Of a DNA stretch of 64,000 nt, positions 44,273-57,076 are shown in pieces; the stretch's first letter is position 1; every line of letters starts with the position of its first letter. This DNA comes from Ampullaceana balthica (Eukaryota > Mollusca > Gastropoda > Lymnaeidae): positions 1,429,959-1,493,958 of the forward strand of contig CALYLW010000060.1 in the NCBI GenBank assembly GCA_944989445.1, written 5' to 3'. The notes under the pieces were generated by a model. That model saw nothing but the letters and a program-made list of their open reading frames with translations, made no database searches and was not told where the DNA came from. The translations under genes were made by a program, and so were the position numbers.

Positions 44273-47134
44273 CTAGAAAAATACCCGCACTTTGTAGCGG
44301 GAGTGTGCTGAGCCTTTATCTAAGTATTAGTTGCTGGTTATTACAATTTTTATTTGCCAAGATAAATTTAAGATTAATCTATTTAGTTAAAATTTTATGA
44401 GAAGCAGAGATATGCCATTTTACCGCGTGAGTTGTTTTCACTTAATGCAGTGCCTTTTAACATAACCTTACTATTTAAAAGATATGATTTATTAAATAAT
44501 GATTCTTGCCGACCATAATAACTAAATTTACAATTTCATTCCCACTTGTACAAAATTAACATAACTTACAGGTTTTCCGAAAGAGCTCTACCACCCTCGT
44601 CACTCAAAAATTTAATATATAAGTACGAAACTGCATCGTATCACAATTGTAAGTTATATAATATTTGTAACAACGTCTATGAGATAAAGAACATGTGGCA
44701 CTAACCCTTTAAAAGACAAAAGCTAAGTGACTCATAGCGCAAATAAACAAAATTATAAATGTACTTTCTAAAATAATTTTTTTTAAAAACCGTTCTTATT
44801 AAAATGATATTTAAATAATGTGCACACCATAGTTAGACAATATAGAAAGCTGGCCGCATAAAATAAAGTCTTGTTATAAAGTAAATGTACTGGACCAAAA
44901 TAACTCCTCCTTTTGACGTATTCATAATTATTTTCACAGGGAAATAATATTTAACATTTTGTATGTCTCTATATTTTACGATTTATATTTACGGTTTATA
45001 AGCAATGTGTATAATTTCAAAAAGGAATCATTTTTTTGTGTTCCCTTTTTCGGATAAGGCATCATATTTTGTAAATTATATTCAATGCACACACACACAC
45101 CAGATTTTATATCTGAAAAAAAAAGAAAAATATAAAAAAAAAGATTCAACCGTCTATTAATAAGTGCATCTTAAAAATGATTAAAACGCAATTTTAGAAA
45201 TGGCCTATGCTATTCTGAATACAAAGTAATGAACATAAAAACATATTCAATTCACAATTCATATTAATTAAGCGTTTTCAGGATCACTTCATTAAATTTA
45301 GTCAAGTTTTGTTAATAACTTCTGTATCGAAAGTTTATAATGTATAGTGTCTATAAAGCTTAAGTAAACTGTTTTAAAGTGTAAGTTTATTTGACATAGG
45401 CCATACCTTTCAACATAAAATAAACTCGCTACATCTATGGTTTTTAATTAAATATCGAGTTATGAATTAAATTTTTAAAAATCCCAATTTTATTCATTGC
45501 ATGTAAAATATTAATACAATGCATCGTGAAATTTTAAAAATGGCCTATGTTAATCCATCATCAAAGCAATGAACATAACATATTCAATTGGCAATACAAA
45601 TAATTAAGCGTTTTCAGGATCACTTTATTTTGTTTAATCTACATATGTTAATAGGTCTGGTAGCCTACGTTTAAATACTATAAGTGTATAGGTTATGTAA
45701 AAGACAAACAAAACATAAATGTTATAGTAATAGGACACAGCTAAATTTAAGATGCGTATATTCAATTCGCAATTCATATTAATTAAGCGTTTTCAAGATC
45801 ACTTCATTAAATTTAGTCAAGTTTTGTTAATAAATTCGGTATCGAAAGTTTATAATGTATAGTGTATATAAAGCTTAAGTAAACTGTTTTAAAATGTAAG
45901 TTTATTTGACATAGGCCATAACTTTCAACATAAAATAAACTCGCTACATCTATGGTTTTTAATTAAATGTCGAGTTATGAAGTAAATTTATAAAAAATTC
46001 CAATTTCATTCATTGCATGTTAGATATTAATACAATGCATCGTGAAAATAATTAAAATTAAAATAATTTAAACGCATATGCAATATATAAAGCTCAGTTG
46101 ATATTTTTATGTTTGTTTGTTTGTATCCATTAAAGAAAGGCCACTGCTTTGTTGACATTTTCCAAAAGATCTCTGCCACTGTCGTCACTAAAAAAGCTCT
46201 TATATATTTACGACACTGCATCGTAACACAATTGTAATTAATACAATATTTGCAAAAGCGTCTATGTGATAAAGATAATAAAGATAAATAAAGAAATTAG
46301 GCTATATTCCTAATTTAAAATTAAAAAAAATCAATTTTATGTTAAAAACGCATGTGAAACCATGACAATAATTGATTTTAAAAATGGCCTATGTTAATCC
46401 ATCATCAAAGGAATGAACATAACATATTCAATTCGCAATACAAAATAATTAAGCGTTTTTAGGATCACTTTATTTAGTTTAATCTACTTATGTTAATAGG
46501 TCCGTAGCCTAAGTTTAAATAGTTTGAAAAAAATACTGACACAATTATTACCTAAATAGGTTTTTATTAAATGTCGAGTTATGGAACAGAACATAATTAA
46601 AACAAATTCGCAATTAAATTTAAACGTGTAAACAATTAAATCTAATGTATCGTGTGGCAGTTGTAATTAAATATGTTTACGTGTCTATCTAATATATAGA
46701 AATTAACAGTAAAGAAAATGACAATTCTTTGTACTACACAGCTAAAATTATGAAGCTGTACACGAAAATGTGCGCACCGTAATTAGACATTATAATATAT
46801 TTTGAATGCGCAGCGCTGAAAATAAAGTATTGGGGAAAAAAACGTCACCAAGAGTAACTCGCTTTGAACGGCATTTGAACGTCCGCGTAAATTTGTTCAA
46901 TACAGAAATAAGGTTAAATTTTTTATTCTTTGTCTCTGCATTTTCTGATTATTTAATTTACGGCATTCGGGCAAAAGGGACAATTACAAAAACTTTAAAA
47001 CCACCTTCAGGGTAAAAGGAACCGTCCTGCCAAATTTGGTCCCCATAGGTCATTTGGTTTTTCCGTGATTGTCTAACAGAAAGTCGAAAAGTGAAACATA
47101 CAAACATACAAACATTTGAGCTTTATATATTAGA
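44273..47134 (-). mobile_element. Non-autonomous Helitron, copy B (2862 bp), head-to-tail with copy A
   Basis: Its CTAG (44276-44273) abuts the TC start of copy A with no spacer. Its own start TCTAATATATAAAGCTCAA lies at 47134, preceded by A. It shares most of copy A and adds internal duplications: blocks with ATTAAGCGTTTTCAGGATC and with CATTTAAATTT-type sequence occur up to three or four times. Confidence 0.85.
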
Positions 47135-47278
47135 TACTGGGGGCCGGGGGCCCAAAATGTAGTTTTTCCTTTATAAAATAAAAATTATTGAAAATTAAGA
47201 CGTAAAATAATGACGCAAAATAATAAACATTTTGGTGTCGAGATTAACAAGAAGGCGACTATCACCATAAAATAAATT

Positions 47279-47785
47279 TTTTTGTTGTTGTTGCTTTTGT
47301 TGTTGTAGTTGTTGTTTTGTTGTTGTTGCTTTGTTGTTGTTGCTGTTGTTGTTGTAGTTGTTGTTTTATTGTTTTTTGTTGTTGTTTTTGTTGTTGTTGC
47401 AGTTGTTGTTGCTTTTGTTGTTGTTGCTGATGCTGTTTTTGTGTTGTTTTTGCTGTTTTTGTTGTCCACATCCCTTGCCCTGCGACGACAGTGTCCTTCA
47501 TGTTGTTGTTGCTGTTGTAGTTGTTTTGTTTTTGTTGTTTTGTTGTTGTTGCTTTGTTGTTGTTTTTGTTGTTGTTTTGTTTTTGTTGTTTTGTTGTTGT
47601 TGTTGTTGTTGCAGTTGTTTTTGCTTTTGTTGTTGTTGCTGTTTTTGAGTTGTTTTTGATGTTGTTGTTGTTGTTGTCCACATCCCTTGCCCTGCGACGA
47701 CAATGTCCTTCATGCTGTTGTTGCTTTGTTGATGTTGCTGTTGTAGTTGTTTTGTTTTTGTTGTTTTGTTGTTTTTTTTTGCTGT
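47279..47785. repeat. (TTG)n-rich microsatellite with a duplicated unique block
   Basis: Imperfect TTG/TTTTG repeats. CCACATCCCTTGCCCTGCGA + CGACA.TGTCCTTCATG occurs at about 47466-47502 and 47678-47714, so the interval of about 212 bp was duplicated. The open frames across it (poly-Gln/Thr/Asn or Val/Leu/Cys) are artefacts. Confidence 0.93.
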
Positions 47786-48019
47786 TTATGTTAAACCCTG
47801 GAAAAGCCGGGTACTTGCCCCTAGTAATTAATATGGCGCTGAGGGGAATATACAACACAAATCAATAAAATATGTGTGCCATGTTTTAGGGAAGCATTGT
47901 ATGAAATATTACATATTTATTATAGTAACTGGATGAATTGGTCCATAAGCATCTGGTCTCCACATTATAATCAAGACCCCACGTCTCTTTTATATCTCTA
48001 TTTTCCGGTCACAGAATGT
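47786..48019. other. Non-coding gap
   Basis: Short sequence without recognised content. Confidence 0.4.
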
Positions 48020-48556
48020 TCGTCTGCATCGAATGATAAAGTCTCTACACCTCTAACATAATCATCTCCAGTAATCACATAGAATGATAAAGACTCCACA
48101 CCTCTCTAACATAATCATCTCCAGTAATCACATAGAATGATAAAGACTCCACACCTCTCTAACATAATCATCTCCAGTAATCACATAGAATGATAAAGAC
48201 TCCACACCTCTCTAACATAATCATCTCCAGTAATCACATAGAATGATAAAGACTCCACACCTCTCTAACATAATCATCTCCAGTAATCACATAGAATGAT
48301 AAAGACTCCACACCTCTCTAACATAATCATCTCCAGTAATCACATAGAATGATAAAGACTCCACACCTCTCTAACATAATCATCTCCAGTAATCACATAG
48401 AATGATAAAGACTCCACACCTCTCTAACATAATCATCTCCAGTAATCACATAGAATGATAAAGACTCCACACCTCTCTAACATAATCATCTCCAGTAATC
48501 ACATAGAATGATAAAGACTCCACACCTCTCTAACATAATTATCTCCAGTAATCACG
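48020..48556. repeat. 53-bp minisatellite, about 10 copies
   Basis: The unit contains ATAGAATGATAAAGACTCCA, CACCTCTCTAACATAATC and ATCTCCAGTAATCAC. Very homogeneous except at the edges. Confidence 0.96.
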
Positions 48557-49157
48557 AAGCTCATCAACTCTGTCATGTCTCAACATCTCAGGCAATTTTT
48601 CCTCGTCTCCTTTAATCATCAAGTCTCCACACATCAGTCACATAATCGTCGTCTCTACTTAATCATCAAGTATTCATATATCCACATCATAGTCATATAA
48701 TCCTCAAATACCTACAAAAACACAGTGTCAATATCTCCACAACATCGTGTGGATATATCTCCATATAATCATCAAGTGTCAAGACAATCATGAATTATCT
48801 ACAGCTAAATCACATCAAATATAAGTCAAATTCTCTTTAGTATTCATATTAATTTAATCATATCAAATATTAGTCAAAATATTTTCAGTATCCACAGCAA
48901 TACCCTATCAAATATTAGTTACATTATCTTCTTCTCCGTGTAATTAAGTATCATATTTCAGCAAAAAATTATCATCTCCGCATAATCATCAAATCTCCAA
49001 ATAATCATCTTGTTTATAGTCTCCCCATTGTTTTTACCACGTTGTTATTAACTCGCTTTCGTTCCTGTTTGTCAACAATTTTTCAAATCTGCCAGCGTAA
49101 AATTAAACCACTTCTGATGGTCCTAGATTCCTCTAAATTTTAACACAGATAGATCTT
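48557..49157. repeat. Decayed ATCATCAAGTCTCC-type repeats
   Basis: Scattered CATAATCATC and TCAAGTCTCC motifs resemble the arrays on either side (48020 and 49806), suggesting one older repeat field. No gene. Confidence 0.45.
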
Positions 49158-49240
49158 GGATGACAATGCATTGTATCAAAATTTCAGATCGATCGAATGT
49201 ACCGTCATTAAATTATTGATTTTTTTAGTTTATCTATATA
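49158..49240 (-). mobile_element. Relic of the unclassified element of 31613-32658
   Basis: ATCAAAATTTCAGATCGATC and TTTTTAGTTTATCTATA match the reverse complement of the 31915-32010 segment. Confidence 0.6.
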
Positions 49241-49440
49241 TAAGCATATGTATTATCCGTCTGCTCTTGTTTACATTACATTCACGTGCCGAGTTCACAC
49301 CAACCCCGACCACATCAATCATGTTTAACTTCAAGGGGAGATCAGTCATTTCCAGTCTGTAAATGTTTGTGGGGCAATGCGTATTATATTTGAACATAAT
49401 CAATACTTCAAAACTCACCATAGCATACACTTAGACTAAA

Positions 49441-49795
49441 AAGAATAAAATAAATAGAAGTAGATTTTTAAAAATTATAAGCGAACTAAAAAAAAAGAAA
49501 ATAATTTAAAACTTATAAGTTCAAGTGATTTAATTTAATATGACTAAAAACGTGGGGCGGGTGTTTGGTATAAAAATTAAAGATTTATAATTTAGAAGGC
49601 AAAAGAGAGATCTATATATGTAAGTGAGAGAATGAATGAACTGCATAAATTAAACCTCATAAGCGCGGCCCCACTTTTTTGTCATATTAAATTAAATTAC
49701 TTGAACTTATAAGTTTTAAATTATTTTCTTCTTTTTAGTCCGCTTATAAAAACGTGGTTTTTAAAAATCTTTGGTTTTTACTTCTATTTATTATT
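49441..49795. repeat. Long inverted repeat (fold-back element)
   Basis: Arms of about 100-115 bp (49441-49545 and 49681-49795) are close to complementary. For example TTTAAAACTTATAAGTTCAA on the left recurs inverted on the right. The right arm has an extra block of about 30 bp. A 130-bp loop lies between, itself bounded by ACGTGGGGCGG / CGGCCCCAC. No coding content. Confidence 0.75.
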
Positions 49796-49805
49796 CCTTA
49801 TGCCT

Positions 49806-50690
49806 CAGATAAAGTCTCAACATAATCACCAGGTCTCCACAAAAGCAACTAATGTCCATATAATCATCAAGTCTCAACATAATCACCAGGTCTCCATAAA
49901 AGCAACTAGTGTCCATATAATCATCAAGTCTCAACATAATCACCAGGTCTCCATAAAAGCAACTAATGTCCATATAATCATCAAGTCTCAACATAATCAC
50001 CAGGTCTCCATAAAAGCAACTAATGTCTATATAATCATCAAGTCTCAACATAATCACCAGGTCTCCACAAAAGCAACTAATGTCCATATAATCATCAAGT
50101 CTCAACATAATCACCAGGTCTCCATAAAAGCAACTAGTGTCCATATAATCATCAAGTCTCAACATAAGCATCACGCCTCCATATAATCATCAAGTCTCCA
50201 CAAAAGCAACTAATGTCCATATAATCATCAAGTCTCAACATAATCACCAGGTCTCCACAAAAGCAACTAATGTCCATATAATCATCAAGTCTCAACATAA
50301 TCACCAGGTCTCCATAAAAGCAACTAGTGTCCATATAATCATCAAGTCTCAACATAAGCATCACGCCTCCATATAATCATCAAGTCTCCACAAAAGCAAC
50401 TAATGTCCATATAATCATCAAGTCTCAACATAATCACCAGGTCTCCACAAAAGCAACTAATGTCCATATAATCATCAAGTCTCAACATAATCACCAGGTC
50501 TCCATAAAAGCAACTAGTGTCCATATAATCATCAAGTCTCAACATAAGCATCACGCCTCCATATAATCATCAAGTCTCCACAAAAGCAACTAATGTCCAT
50601 ATAATCATCAAGTCTCAACATAATCACCAGGTCTCCACAAAAGCAACTAATGTCCATAAAATCATCAAGTCTCCAAATCTCCATCACAAC
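49806..50690. repeat. 57-bp minisatellite with 190-bp higher-order unit
   Basis: The base unit contains ATCATCAAGTCTCAACATAA, TCACCAGGTCTCC and AAAGCAACTAATGTCC. AACATAAGCATCACGCCTCC recurs at 50161, 50351 and 50541, a 190-bp period that joins several base units. Open frames on both strands are artefacts. Confidence 0.96.
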
Positions 50691-51416
50691 ACCAACATTA
50701 CGTCTAAAGGAACCAGCGACATCATCATGTAAGTCTCTACGACGTTAAACTATCGCCAATAGAACTATTGATTACATGTAACTTTTTAAAACGTGTAATA
50801 ATATCGCAGTCCCTGAACTTGTTACCCCCCCCAACCCACACCCCCAACCACACCCTGTTTATCCAGACACAATTTAGCTTTGGTGGACATTAGCCCGATC
50901 TCATGACACACAATCTGCCTGGCATCTCTGGCGTTGTCCCTGGAGCCAGGAAAAGCAATATTCTTGATTCGTCCTTACGCCCGTTGGATCTAACATATTG
51001 CTGCTCATTTGTTGGAGTAGCTTCCCCTGTCCCCTTGTCTGGCCGACAACGAGTTACTGAACTTTACTGGGGGAAAAAACATTTCAGAGTCTACACCCAC
51101 TTTATTATATATTTTTTCCTCTTCATCTTAAAAATTGTTCAAAAGAGTAATGTCTAGCCTATGTTAAGCAATCTGGCTGTTTCATAGAAATATGGGTTTT
51201 CCCTTTTTCACAATACTTCAGCAAAGGCAGAGAGCTTTGAAAGAAAAAAAAACATGACAGTTTCTCTTACACCAAATATATCACAAGACATAAACCAACA
51301 AACACTGGCGACGACGTTTTCTATCCACCAACCAAACATATACATGTATTACACTAAGTTCATTCAAGTAACGCGCTTTCTAAGAATCTCAATTAGTTTT
51401 AATTATGGTCTGCAAT
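50691..51416. other. Non-coding gap
   Basis: C-rich tract near 50825-50850. No gene or element recognised. Confidence 0.4.
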
Positions 51417-52030
51417 GGAGCTAGTGTGTACAGCTAATATCATGGTCTTAAGGGCAGTTAGTGTGTACAGCTAATACCTTGATCTTTAGTGGAGTTTGTG
51501 TGTACAGCTAATGACATGGTTTTTTGGAGCTAGTGTGTACAGCTAATGTCATGGTCTGTAACGGAGCTAGTGTGTACACATACTAAATTGGGCTGTAATG
51601 CAGCTAGTGTGTACACATACTAAATTGGGCTGTAATGGAGCTAGTGTGCGCACATACTAAATTGGGCTGTGATGGAGCTAGTGTGCGCACATACTAAATT
51701 GGGCTGTGATGGAGCTAGTGTGCGCACATACTAAATTGGGCTGTGATGGAGCTAGTGTGCGCACATACTAAATTGGGCTGTAATGGAGCTAGTGTGCGCA
51801 CATACTAAATTGGGCTGTAATGGAGCTAGTGTGCACACATAATAGCATGGTCTGTAGTGGAGCTAGTGTGTACATCGGCTGTAGTGGAGCTAGTGTGTAC
51901 ATCGGCTGTAGTGGAGCTAGTGTGTACATCGGCTGTAGTGGAGCTAGTGTGTACATCGGCTGTAGTGGAGCTAGTGTGTACATCGGCTGTAGTGGAGCTA
52001 GTGTGTACATCGGCTGTAGTGGAGTTAATG
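51417..52030. repeat. Compound minisatellite: 37-bp then 27-bp units sharing GGAGCTAGTGTG
   Basis: A diverged zone (51417-51580) passes into about seven 37-bp units (GGAGCTAGTGTGCGCACATA + CTAAATTGGGCTGTGAT). Then come about seven 27-bp units (GGAGCTAGTGTGTACATCGG + CTGTAGT). All share the same 12-bp core, so the 27-bp form probably arose by deletion or replacement in the longer unit. Confidence 0.94.
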
Positions 52031-52961
52031 TTAGAGGCTAGACATGGGAACACTCTCGACTGTACACAACCCAACACGTGTATCACTCAGCATGTAATGA
52101 ATTCAGGGTTAGCTCAAGCTTGAAGCGGCTTACAAATAATCCAACAGGTAGAATGGCAGCAGCTGTCAATCATCTACCGTCAACATTTCTAAACAAGCGG
52201 CTCCCAAACTGTACCATAACGGCAACCACGGAAAATGTGAGTTATTCAAATTTAACTAAATTCAAACTTTACATTAAAAATGTCTTTATTAAATGCAATT
52301 TACAAAGTGTGTGTGTGTGTGTGTTCGTGGGGAGCGGGTGTTGTAACAGACGTGTCTGTTGTGAATTGTGATGACATTGTCATTGTCTGAGCATGCGCGT
52401 TGCATGAAATGACTGATTTCGTTGGCTGGACGTTTGGGTTGTGAGGTGAACTCACTGCGGCTATTGACGTAATGCAAATGCAATTAAAGTAGTTGTTAGA
52501 CAGACCAGGGACTGGTGTCTTGATATGCAGTGTTGATTCACAGTTGTACTATTACAAGTGTGAAAGTGTCAGGGCTGATATTCGTCTATTGAATTAAGCC
52601 ATATTGACTGATGGAGTTATTTTTTCCCTGCACGCATCGTACTCTTTAAGTCAAGAACTAGCTGTTGACTAAGCTTTGAAGGAGTCGTTATAAGTCAACT
52701 ATTATAAAAAATATTCCTGTAACAATAACCCCGTGATATCAATGAATGAACTTATGATCACAAACTATGATAACAATGATATCGTCTCATTTGTAGAACT
52801 ATAATTGGCTCATTCACAGCTTGGAATCAGAGGGAATTGGGTCAAGTGCCGTCCTTGATATAACCACAACAAGATGAGCTAGTTGGGTCATGTCAGGTTT
52901 AGCTTCACTGACCAATGTTGGACTAGGTCCACTAGTGGTGCCAGCTCCGGATAAACTCAAC
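52031..52961. other. Non-coding; (GT)n at about 52306-52323
   Basis: No gene recognised. Confidence 0.45.
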
Positions 52962-53392
52962 TATAATACTACCAACACGTAGATCTAACAAAACAAAAAT
53001 CAACTCAACTATAATACTAACAACACGTAGATCTAACAAAGATCAACTCAACTATAATACTACCAACACGTAGATCTAACAAAGATCAACTCAACTATAA
53101 TACTAACAACACGTAGATCTAACAAAGATCAACTCAACTATAATACTAACAACACGTAGATCTAACAAAGATCAACTCAACTATAATACTAACAACACGT
53201 AGATCTAACAAAGATCAACTCAACTATAATACTAACAACACGTAGATCTAACAAAGATCAACTCAACTATAATACTAACAACACGTAGATCTAACAAAGA
53301 TCAACTCAACTATAATACTACCAACACGTAGATCTAACAAAGATCAACTCAACTATAATACTAACAACACGTAGATCTAACAAAGATCAAGT
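52962..53392. repeat. 43-bp minisatellite, about 10 copies
   Basis: The unit contains AACTCAACTATAATACTAAC and AACACGTAGATCTAACAAAG. Homogeneous except for ACTACC/ACTAAC variants. Confidence 0.96.
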
Positions 53393-55340
53393 GGCGTGTA
53401 TGAACACGATGATATCACGCCCCCATTTCCTCTAATAAACAGCCCGACACCCCGGTCTCTCCAGACAAATATTTACGGCACTCAGTAAGCAATGATCGTA
53501 CAGCACTCAGTAAGCAATGATCGCCTCACTTCGCTCGGTGTTTTCATTAGCCAGGAGATTTTGGCAACCGCTTAACTCTTGCTTAGTCACTGACTATGGC
53601 GGACAGACGGAACCAATAAAAGTAATGAATCCAGCTGCTGCTCAAAGGAATTCTCACAGAACCAGAAGTCCATAAATTTTATCTGTGGATGGTCTCAGCG
53701 AGCAGATGGATTTGTGATCCAAAGTGAAATAGTCAGTGAGCATGTTTTTTAAATGTAAATAATTCAATTATTAGTTTGGTGTACAACAATAGCAAAGTCT
53801 TAGCCCACTGCTTTGTTCTTGTTGTATAGGGTTAATCATTTCTAAAGCCGAAAAACGTCATAGCTCGAGTAATGTTCTATTTTTAGATTACATTTTAGCG
53901 GAACAATGTTTTGAAGCATAATACAGTCGAATCACTATGTTCTCAAAATTGTTAGCATAGTAAAATTACGAAACTTTTTTCCTTTTTCAAGTCCAATTTG
54001 CTGTCTTAAATTAACGAAGAATTAACAAATAGCTGACAAAATACAGCCTTCTCAATATACCTACATTTACACATTGACTCGTATCTTTTATTAAATTTTT
54101 ATGAAATCTGTCCTTTGAAAAAAATATAGCCCCAATATTTCTATTAATAGCTCTCCGCCATATTATGACCAGGCCTATACGTTGGTAGTTCGTGCTAGTT
54201 TTTAACAAGCCTTTATTTACGATTTGGGTAATTCATGTGTGCCAACAGACCTTTTTAATGCGTGCACACGTTGTCTAATTAATGAGCTCTAACTAGAAGG
54301 TGTGCTAGCTGAGTTCTGTGAAGCTACATGTAAAACAAGCTCATCCATCAATGTCCTATCACATGGCAACCCATCCATCAAGGTGCTCCAGGCAATTTGT
54401 CTACACGCGCCTAAATGACCTATTTAAGCAGACAGCAACGGCCAGGTGATGGCGCGTGACTCATGGCAGAACACGGGAATTGAATTGATGGCTCAACGCC
54501 TGACTGGCGCAGTTCATCAGAAGGAATGCTGTATTGATCACTCAATCAACGACGTTGTACGTCATACACTAACAAGGGTCTGAGTTACGCCGCCGAAACA
54601 GCTTCCTATGGAGTTGTGCCATTCCGTAAATCCTAGTGTTGCTCAGTGTTATTTTATGTGATTTCCATATCCGAAAAAAATGCTATAATATATCCCAAAT
54701 AATAATATGGACATGAGAAGTAAGTTGATTTCAACGTAACTTAAATATTGGTCAAAAGAGAAATAAAATGTAAGTTCCAACAAAATACCATCTTAAATAG
54801 ACAGCAGGGAATTCCTACAACTGTGCGTTGAATAACGGCTACATTAAATGACAATCTGTTGCTTTACTTTCCAAACACTTTTAATAGAAAAAATCATAGA
54901 CCTAGCTCATTTAAGGTCCGTCAGTAAAGGAGGCCTTACTAGGAACCACGAACATCACTATTGTAAACATAGGCTTTAATACGACTTGAATCCTTCTAAA
55001 TTATCGACATTACAAACAGGCTATATAGTACAAACCACTTCAAGAAAACTGTTGAAAAAGGCAAAGTAAATAATTCTTTTGGTAAAAGTCATCGAAAAAA
55101 AACGTTACTTTACAAATCAAGATTAAATTAACAATTGTGTACTAATTTGTAACCCTTCAAATAGAGCAGAGCATTTGGTGCTTAATCATAAGTTATTTCA
55201 TTAACGGAAAATCGAATATTGGTGTAATAAATAATGTTATGGGTGATTTTAGCGAGACATCAAAATAGCTCATAGATGTGGAAATGTTGGGTTTTTTCCG
55301 ATATTAAAAAATACATGTTTAATTGGGTTCCCTGACAAAC
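53393..55340. other. Non-coding gap
   Basis: A 24-bp motif containing GCACTCAGTAAGCAATGATC is repeated twice at 53478-53522. Otherwise no gene, element or array recognised. Confidence 0.4.
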
Positions 55341-55528
55341 GCGCACAAGACAATCGCGCACACAACAAGCGCACACAGATAATTCCGCAATGACACAAAC
55401 GCGCACCGAACAAATGCAAACACCGATAGTTGTGCACACGGACAATGGCACACACCTACAAACCTAACCCTAAACCTAACCCTAACCCTAACCCTAATCC
55501 TAACAGTGTGCGCGATTGTCTTGTGCGC
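55341..55528. repeat. Interstitial telomeric repeats inside a 23-bp perfect inverted repeat
   Basis: About seven CCTAAC/CCCTAA units (TTAGGG-type on the other strand) at 55462-55503. The flanking arms 55341-55363 and 55506-55528 are exact reverse complements (core GCGCACAAGACAATCGCGCA). The left interior holds further GCGCACAC motifs. It could be a small inverted-repeat element that carries or captured telomeric DNA. Confidence 0.8.
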
Positions 55529-55764
55529 ATATGTCTGGTCACCGTTTAATTGAATGCATGTTTTTACAGTAACTTTAGCAGACGAGAAATTCACGCAGAT
55601 TTTCTAAAATATAGAATCAATAAAGACTTTTGCAGTGGAAAACATACAGCACATTTGTGCATTTATTTTTTATATATTTTTTTTACATTAAAATATATAA
55701 GTTGATCAGAGCTAGACAATTATCCCCTATATATTAAACCACATTAACAATTTTTTTCAATGAC

Positions 55765-56672
55765 TCCCCAATAGCACTGACTCCTACCAATACAAAGCCA
55801 AATTTACGTTATAAACTGTCACTGACTCCTATAAAATCTGCCCACTACTATTGACTCCTATAAAGTCTCCCCACTATTATTGACTCCTATAAACTCTCCC
55901 CACTACCTCTGACTCCTATAAAATCTCCCCACTAATATTGACTCCTATAAAGTATCCCCACTACTGTTGACTCCTATAAAGTCTCCCCACTACTATTGAC
56001 TCCTATAAAGTCTTACCACTACCTCTTACTCCTATAAAGTCTCCCCACTACTATTGACTCCTATAAAGTCTCCCCACTACTATTGACTCCTATAAAGTCT
56101 CCCACTACCTCTGACTCCTATAAAGTCTCCCAACTACTATTGACTCCTATAAAATCTCCCCACTACCACTGACTCCAATAAAGTTTCCCCACTACCACTG
56201 ACTCCTATAAAATCTCCACACTACCACTGACTCCAATAAAGTTTCCCCACTACCACTGACTCCTATAAAATCTCCCCACTACCACTGACTCCAATAAAGT
56301 TTCCCCCCTACCACTGACTCCTATAAAGTCTCCCAGCTTTCACTGACTCCTATAAAGTCTCCCCGCTTTCACTGACTCCTCTAAAGTCTCACCGCTTTCA
56401 CTGACTCCTATAAAATCTCCCCACAACCACTGACTCCAATAAATTTTCCGCACTACCACTGACTCCTATAAAATCTCCACACTACCACTGACTCCAATAA
56501 AGTTTCCCCACTACCACTGACTCCTATAAAATCTCCACACTACCACTGACTCCTATAAAATCTCCACACTACCACTGACTCCTATAAAATCTCCACACTA
56601 CCACTGACTCCTATAAAGTCTCCCCACTACCACTGACTCCTAAAAAGTCTCCCCACTACCACTTACTCCCAC
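55765..56672. repeat. 29-bp minisatellite, about 31 copies
   Basis: The unit contains CCCCACTACCACTGACTCC + TATAAAGTCT. Sub-blocks are defined by ACTATTGAC, ACCACTGAC and AATAAAGTTT variants. Confidence 0.95.
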
Positions 56673-57076
56673 TAACATCCACCAACCGCCAGCCAGCTCG
56701 CGGAGTTCATTAAAGAACTAATCAATATCTATTCTATGGACCGGTAAGCCAAGGCTATTAAACCAAATCATAGCAGACGCGACCTCGGTCACTGAAGCAT
56801 AAACTAACAGGCTTCGTTATTTCATCAGTCTAGTCCAGCCTGGATCTCCACATTTGTCTTTCTATGGAGCTCAAGGTTCAATCTGTTCATATTGACTGTT
56901 CATATTGACCATGTTCATGTGGAATTACTTTGTATTTACTTAAATATGATCGTACTGGAGGACCATACCAGTACCAGATTTATATTACACTTCTTAATTC
57001 CGGAAGTAGCATTTCTTTACTAATATAAAGGTAACTGTATTGGCTAATACTTTTGGTATAAGTGTTGTATTTATGA
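56673..57076. other. Non-coding gap
   Basis: Nothing recognised. Confidence 0.4.

Larger units (their letters stand above)
41945..47278 (+). mobile_element. + strand Helitron of the left-edge family, interrupted by two - strand Helitrons
   Basis: Starts TCTCTATACATATAAGAC after an A, then the GTCTGTCTGTC stretch. It is the inverted relative of the element at 1-3903. Its sequence stops at 42100 and resumes exactly at 47135 (TACTGGGGGCCGGGGG..). The 3' end was not found; it may extend beyond the adjoining TTG-rich repeat. Confidence 0.6.

Noticed and set aside
47185..47868. Gln/Thr/Asn-rich and Val/Leu/Cys-rich frames
   Set aside because: TTG/CAA microsatellite read in several frames.
49791..50554. 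Frames with RLDDYMDISCFYGDLV or complementary repeats
   Set aside because: 57-bp minisatellite read in frame on both strands.
55462..55503. A chromosome end
   Set aside because: Only about seven telomeric units with ordinary sequence on both sides. It is interstitial.
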